DNA of 64,000 nt from JAVBNF01 sp031551725 (lineage in GTDB: Bacteria; Bacteroidota; Bacteroidia; Bacteroidales; P3): the NCBI GenBank assembly GCA_031551725.1, contig JAVBNF010000057.1:1-64000 (forward strand), read 5' to 3'. The notes under the pieces were generated by a model. It was not told the origin of the DNA and ran no database searches. It saw only the letters and a list, made by a program, of their open reading frames with translations. The stretch's first letter is position 1; every line of letters starts with the position of its first letter. Shown here in pieces: positions 61,484-64,000 of this stretch. Made by a program: the position numbers and the translations under genes.

Positions 61484-62883
61484 TTTCTACCGATTAATCT
61501 GTTGAAGGTACGCCGCCAAGAATCTGCATCTAAAAGCGATGAATCTTGATTGGATTTATAGAGTAAAAACGCGCCGACACATAAGAAAATAAACGGCGTG
61601 ATCCACATGCCTTCCCACACGGGCATTTCGCCTGTGCGTACATATTTTTCGCCAATTAATGAGCCAACGTGGAAAGAGATAAATAAAAAGACGGAAACCA
61701 CTACCGGCATTCCCAGTCCGCCTTTTCGAATAATCGCGCCAAGCGGAGCACCAATTAAGAACAGTACCATACACGCAAATGATAAGCTAAACTTACGATT
61801 TGCCTCGATTTCGTGAATATAAATATATTCTTTTTGTCCGGAAATATTGAGGTTTTCATAGCTCAAATTGCCCATCAACGGAGAAATGCTTGACGTGATG
61901 TATCGGTTTTCGTTAGGTATCGGTTTTGAAACGACATTAAATGCCGTATCAATTGTACGAGTCGGAATGGTTGAATCATCCTGCATCATTGCATAGAAAC
62001 GGTGATTTCGCAAGATAAAATGCGAAACATTATCCACTTCTTCGTTTAGTGTTTGGCGCAAAGTGTCAAGTTGATGATTTAGGCCGGCAAGATTTTTCTG
62101 ACGGTAGTGATTGCGGAACAACGATTCGTCGGAATCCGGCAGTTTAAAAGCCGAAAGGTCGAAACGGATTTGCTGTTCGCCAAATTTGGCACGTCCAAAC
62201 GGATTTGGGCTTTTCGAAGCAAATGATGTTTGGTCTTCGTAGGTATATCCGTCAAAAAGCGTAAATACCAAATATTTTCCATCAGCTGTTGTTTGCATAA
62301 TTCCGGATTTGGCCATGGTCATGCGTGGATGTTCGGGGCCTCCGGTATGATCGTAAATTTGCACATCCTGGATATGTTTGCCATCGCGGTTTTTCTTGCC
62401 AATACGGATAACATAGCCATCCATTTGATTGTAAAAAACACCTTCGCGGATATTTACCGCCGGTTTTTTGGTTTGGATGCTGTGAAGCATGGTCCGGTAT
62501 CTCAGAAATGCCTCAGGCATAATGTTGTTTGAAAAATAAAATGACATTCCGCAGATAATCAGCGTCAGCACTGCCATTGGACGCACGGCTTTGGCAAGCG
62601 AAATGCCGGCCGATTTCATGGCCACCAGTTCGTAGCGTTCGCCAAGGTTTCCCATCGTCATGAGCGATGCCAAAAGCACGGCGAGCGGAAGCGCCATCGG
62701 CACCAAAAGCAAAGATGCATAGAAAATAAATTTCAAAACGATGGATAATTCAATGCCTTTTCCGACCAAATCGTCCATATATTTCCAAAGGAACTGCATT
62801 AAAAGCACAACCAATGCAATAAAAAACGTAAGAATCAGCGGTCCGATATACGATTTAAGGAGCAGTTTATTTAACTTTTTCAT
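61480..62883 (-). CDS. LptF/LptG-family LPS export permease
   Basis: The 467-aa protein of the YjgP/YjgQ family forms the transmembrane part of the LptBFG transporter that extracts LPS from the inner membrane. Six transmembrane segments are visible, three at each end (LKSYIGPLILTFFIALVVLL; SLLLVPMALPLAVLLASLMT; and near the C-terminus), with a large periplasmic domain between. The conserved LGERYELVAMKSAGIS loop is present. Bacteroidota proteins of this type cannot easily be assigned to LptF or LptG. It has a -7 box (62906-62913) and is translationally coupled to the glycosyltransferase. Confidence 0.92.
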   Translation of the reverse strand: MKKLNKLLLKSYIGPLILTFFIALVVLLMQFLWKYMDDLVGKGIELSIVLKFIFYASLLLVPMALPLAVLLASLMTMGNLGERYELVAMKSAGISLAKAVRPMAVLTLIICGMSFYFSNNIMPEAFLRYRTMLHSIQTKKPAVNIREGVFYNQMDGYVIRIGKKNRDGKHIQDVQIYDHTGGPEHPRMTMAKSGIMQTTADGKYLVFTLFDGYTYEDQTSFASKSPNPFGRAKFGEQQIRFDLSAFKLPDSDESLFRNHYRQKNLAGLNHQLDTLRQTLNEEVDNVSHFILRNHRFYAMMQDDSTIPTRTIDTAFNVVSKPIPNENRYITSSISPLMGNLSYENLNISGQKEYIYIHEIEANRKFSLSFACMVLFLIGAPLGAIIRKGGLGMPVVVSVFLFISFHVGSLIGEKYVRTGEMPVWEGMWITPFIFLCVGAFLLYKSNQDSSLLDADSWRRTFNRLIGRK

Positions 62884-62905
62884 CTAAAAAAATTGTTTTA
62901 GATTG

Positions 62906-62913
62906 CAAAGATA
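62906..62913 (-). promoter_or_regulatory. Permease operon promoter, -7 box TATCTTTG
   Basis: The minus-strand TATCTTTG matches TAnnTTTG, 22 nt before the ATG at 62883. The -33 element is not clear. Confidence 0.6.
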
Positions 62914-63040
62914 AGAAAAATAATTGTTAATTATTAATGGTTAATTGTTAATGAGGCTGCAATTAACTTAAATTTCTTATTTCGGTATGAGGGCGCCCAT
63001 CGGTTTGTGGGGTTTTTCGTCGATTTGTTAAAATTAAAAA

Positions 63041-63064
63041 TGCCGTCGGTTAAAACCAACGGCA
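63041..63064. terminator. Hairpin GCCGTCGGTT/AACCAACGGC
   Basis: TGCCGTCGGTT and AACCAACGGCA pair with one mismatch across a short A-rich loop, with A-rich DNA on the left. It would end the leftward FISUMP transcript. Confidence 0.55.
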
Positions 63065-63068
63065 ATGG

Positions 63069-63098
63069 TGTAGAGACGCAATGCATTGCGTCTCTACA
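63069..63098. repeat. 30-bp perfect palindrome of the GTAGAG...CTCTAC family
   Basis: The half TGTAGAGACGCAATG is followed by its exact reverse complement. It shares outer arms with the palindromes at 52807 and 60266 but has the centre ATGCAT inside CGCAATG. Confidence 0.9.
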
Positions 63099-63200
63099 AG
63101 AAGGACAAACGTTCTCAACAACGTCCACCGCAACACGTTCGACTTGGAAAACCGCCAGATTTATCCCTGAAAATCATCTACATCACACATCGTATATCGC

Positions 63201-64000
63201 TCAACCCCTAAGGCAGCGCACCGAGAAGCCGTGCGAACGTGCATGTGGAAAACGGAACACAGATGTGTAACCAAAGTAGAAGTACCGCATCCACGCACCC
63301 CAAGAAGAATCACCACCTGACGCACTCCAGAAGTAGGCATTCACCCCACGATCGAGGAAGCTCGTGCCATCGTGCTTACGACAGCCCGCCGGAAGCACGG
63401 AAAAGCCGTATTGATCCGTACGGGTAACACTGTAATTTTTACCGGAGCTATGCATTAAACGTGTACCGGCGTCGATGCCCATCCAATACTGAGTGGAAGA
63501 AGAGCCAATATTGTGATTTCTGTAACCACCATTAGCAACCGTATTCATGATAGTAGACAACGTATTTCCGTTGCTCGTTTCAACGGCATTTAACATGGTA
63601 CCCCATTCGTTGTCTGTTGGAACATGCCAACCACTGGGGCAGATACCCCTTCCTCCAACTTGATTATTATTAGTACCCACCGCTGCATAATTACCATTGT
63701 AGGAACCTGTAATAGCACCGTTAGCAGAATTACCGTCACGCCACATCGCCGCATCCCAAGTGTAGAGGGCCCCGTATTTTTCACAGTCGGCGAGCGTAGT
63801 AGTATTCGGATTACCAAGTTTGTCGTCTGTACCGGGACACCAAAAGGACTGACTCCCCTGTCCACCGCCGGTAGCACCGTTGGGAGAATTAGAAGTAGCA
63901 CGGAAAGTCATCCCTGTTTGGTAATTGAGATTCTCAGCCATCCACTCTTTGCCGTCGGGCATCGTAACAGTTTTGTAAACCTTGCCGTCTCGAGGATCGG
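63201..64000 (-). CDS. FISUMP-domain protein, 5' end beyond the window
   Basis: The last 266 codons of a FISUMP protein; the frame stays open to base 63998 (DPRDGKVYKTVTMPDGKEW), so the start lies outside the window. It shows MPDGKEWMAENLNYQTGM, GRGICPSGWHVPTDNEWGTM and the VRCLRG ending. It is clearly related to the first gene of the window (DPRDGETYKTVIMPDGKRW). Presumably secreted; function unknown. Confidence 0.88.
   Translation of the reverse strand, partial: DPRDGKVYKTVTMPDGKEWMAENLNYQTGMTFRATSNSPNGATGGGQGSQSFWCPGTDDKLGNPNTTTLADCEKYGALYTWDAAMWRDGNSANGAITGSYNGNYAAVGTNNNQVGGRGICPSGWHVPTDNEWGTMLNAVETSNGNTLSTIMNTVANGGYRNHNIGSSSTQYWMGIDAGTRLMHSSGKNYSVTRTDQYGFSVLPAGCRKHDGTSFLDRGVNAYFWSASGGDSSWGAWMRYFYFGYTSVFRFPHARSHGFSVRCLRG

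Larger units (their letters stand above)
62884..63200. other. 317-bp intergenic region with promoter, word repeat and two palindromes
   Basis: It holds the permease promoter (62906-62913), a TTAATTATTAATGGTTAATTG repeat at about 62921-62955 similar to 8344-8415, a terminator-like hairpin at 63041-63064 and a perfect 30-bp palindrome at 63069-63098. No gene is visible in the rest. Confidence 0.7.

Noticed and set aside
1..64000. tRNA, rRNA, transposase or prophage genes
   Set aside because: I looked in the gaps and the predicted proteins and saw nothing that supports any of them; a covariance-model search would settle tRNAs and small RNAs.

Overview
The window is chromosomal DNA from a low-GC anaerobic Bacteroidota, most likely of the order Bacteroidales. 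The evidence is the type A sorting domain of type IX secretion (T9SS) on four large secreted proteins, FISUMP domains, CKKDDD-type lipoproteins, promoters with the Bacteroidetes -7 box TAnnTTTG (often TACCTTTG or TATCTTTG), a pyruvate:ferredoxin oxidoreductase typical of anaerobes, and the carboxyspermidine-route enzyme NspC. I saw no rRNA, tRNA, CRISPR array, transposase or prophage genes.

Layout. 1-2005: two-domain FISUMP surface protein. 2302-20231: mostly housekeeping genes (nifJ, a lipoprotein, purB, panD, a UPF0104 membrane protein, a UvrD/PcrA helicase, an M6 metalloprotease with a T9SS tail, a small lipoprotein, kdsD on the minus strand, then recQ, an OmpH-like lipoprotein, nadC and nspC in one direction). 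20292-25130, minus strand: two tandem DUF3089 lipoproteins, an AAA/DUF4143 ATPase, a nucleosidase and nth. 25331-40312, minus strand: two very large T9SS cargo proteins (1711 and 3274 aa), probably co-transcribed. 40508-52805: an accessory region with five membrane-tethered AraC-type regulators, a membrane protein resembling GT-C glycosyltransferases, a beta-lactamase-fold lipoprotein, a BspA-like leucine-rich-repeat T9SS protein and a beta-propeller-like lipoprotein. 52841-62883, minus strand: parE, a methyltransferase, alaS, ligA, a GT4 glycosyltransferase and an LptF/LptG permease. 63201-64000: a second FISUMP gene cut by the window edge.

Two layers of non-coding structure stand out. First, a perfect 37-bp palindrome occurs three times, identical to the base (40430, 50285, 51626), each time beside a membrane AraC gene. 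It could be a shared operator or a recombination site. Second, gaps between genes are filled by reiterated short words and palindromes (GTAAGATGG-type, TTGACAA-type, CACAAAGGGCA-type, CTTCCTGAA-type, and a 28-bp GTAGAG...CTCTAC family). The same kinds of element also lie in frame inside proteins: in the sorting-domain linkers of three T9SS proteins, in the C-terminal linker of the UvrD helicase, and as the signal peptide of the first FISUMP protein. This recalls the in-frame palindromic elements of Rickettsia and is the strongest candidate here for something not well described.
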